Below, in pieces: positions 63,401-64,000 of a stretch of 64,000 bases of DNA. Numbering within the stretch: position 1 is the stretch's first letter; every line of letters begins with the position of its first letter. This DNA is from Sindora glabra (lineage: Eukaryota; Streptophyta; Magnoliopsida; Fabales; Fabaceae), in NCBI GenBank assembly GCA_020226215.1, contig CM035233.1, forward strand, positions 5,270,001 through 5,334,000, written 5' to 3'. The notes beneath the pieces are model-generated. The model was not told the origin of the DNA. It saw only the letters and a list, made by a program, of their open reading frames with translations, and did not search any database. The position numbers and the translations under genes are program-made.

Positions 63401-63767
63401 ATCTAAATTCATCCTATCCAGCCATTTCACTCTCCTAGCAAGTCAATCTTGTATAATTAGCACTATTGTTACATAATAATGTAAATTTTTTTAAGCTTTC
63501 AACTCATCAAAATTAAATCCTATGATACAATAGAGTTTAATTTTGAATTTTCATGGAAAACCATTTATACTGTCATTTAATTAAAAAAATAATACATTTT
63601 AAACTTTCACGAGTTGCCAAGTTTATTCTGTGCTATAAATATGTCGGATTGGATTAGATGGGCAAAAGGAATAATAAATATAATAATTGGCCCAAATAAG
63701 AAAAAATTGGACCTTCTTTGTATACAACCCTTACCTTGAGATCTTAATAAAATCAATTTATTCAAAC
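60471..63767. other. AT-rich spacer with a few less AT-rich patches
   Basis: 61130-61310 and 61660-61760 are less AT-rich and could be parts of a transcribed region, but no frame stays open long enough to call a gene. A possible splice-like ATTTGCAG (62117) follows a T-run. Nothing firm. Confidence 0.35.
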
Positions 63768-64000
63768 AGCTATTTTAAAAAATTAAAAATAATAATTTTG
63801 TACAATAATTGATTTATATTTAATATAAAAAAGATGTTCTTATTCATAATTGTAAAATTTTTATATTTTCATCTTTGGCGTAAGAAAATACTAAATTATA
63901 TTTATTTATTTTTAAAAAAATATATTTTATATAATAAATTATAATTATTTATTTTTTAAATTAAAACTAAACAAGTATAATAAATTATATTAAAATATTT
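63768..64000. repeat. AT-rich dispersed repeat, copy 2 (cut by window end)
   Basis: Same orientation as copy 1 at 60235. The last 20 bases of the window (AAATTATATTAAAATATTT and context) continue the match. Confidence 0.65.

Overview
This is a nuclear-genome window from a flowering plant, most likely a eudicot. It is very AT-rich and almost gene-free. Long protein-coding frames are absent except for the exons of one spliced gene, and most of the remainder is old, stop-ridden retrotransposon and DNA-transposon sequence typical of plant heterochromatin or gene-poor arms. I see no prokaryotic, organellar or virus-like operon structure, and no tRNA, rRNA or CRISPR array. The species cannot be fixed from the sequence alone.

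Layout. 1-8169: a reverse-oriented copia-type LTR fragment, a reverse-oriented gypsy LTR (about 1172-4319), and a decayed Ty3/gypsy polyprotein on the + strand (RT, RNase H, integrase, PPT, start of 3' LTR at 7272). 8170-23577: a 15.4-kb Ty3/gypsy element with about 3-kb LTRs that carry minisatellites. Two foreign solo LTRs are nested inside its pol gene, each with a target-site duplication. 23578-30730: AT-rich spacer, a GC-richer patch and a 5'-truncated LINE. 31080-37307: the decayed right part of a CACTA-type DNA transposon, into which a complete 2.4-kb non-autonomous CACTA element (33887-36270) with two tandem arrays has inserted. 38233-45173 (minus strand): the only apparently intact gene, a seven-exon MATE/DTX transporter of 480 aa. 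45173-49317: a Ty1/copia element with two 704-bp LTRs and the target duplication TGCCA. 49318-51628: the former upstream region of the MATE gene, a SINE-like segment and spacer. 51629-58920: a second CACTA relic interrupted by a complete but internally deleted Ty1/copia element (53094-58615, target duplication AAATA). 58921-64000: AT-rich spacer with a duplicated AT-rich repeat.

The most striking observation is at the MATE 5' end. The copia element inserted exactly at the translation start. The first in-frame ATG of the gene as it stands is built from the last base of the LTR plus two bases of the target duplication. The old TATA-like core promoter and a possible older ATG now lie 4.1 kb away behind the element. 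The gene is therefore intact in coding capacity but separated from its original promoter. I did not find a new multi-gene system; the novelty here lies in gene/transposon architecture and nested insertions.
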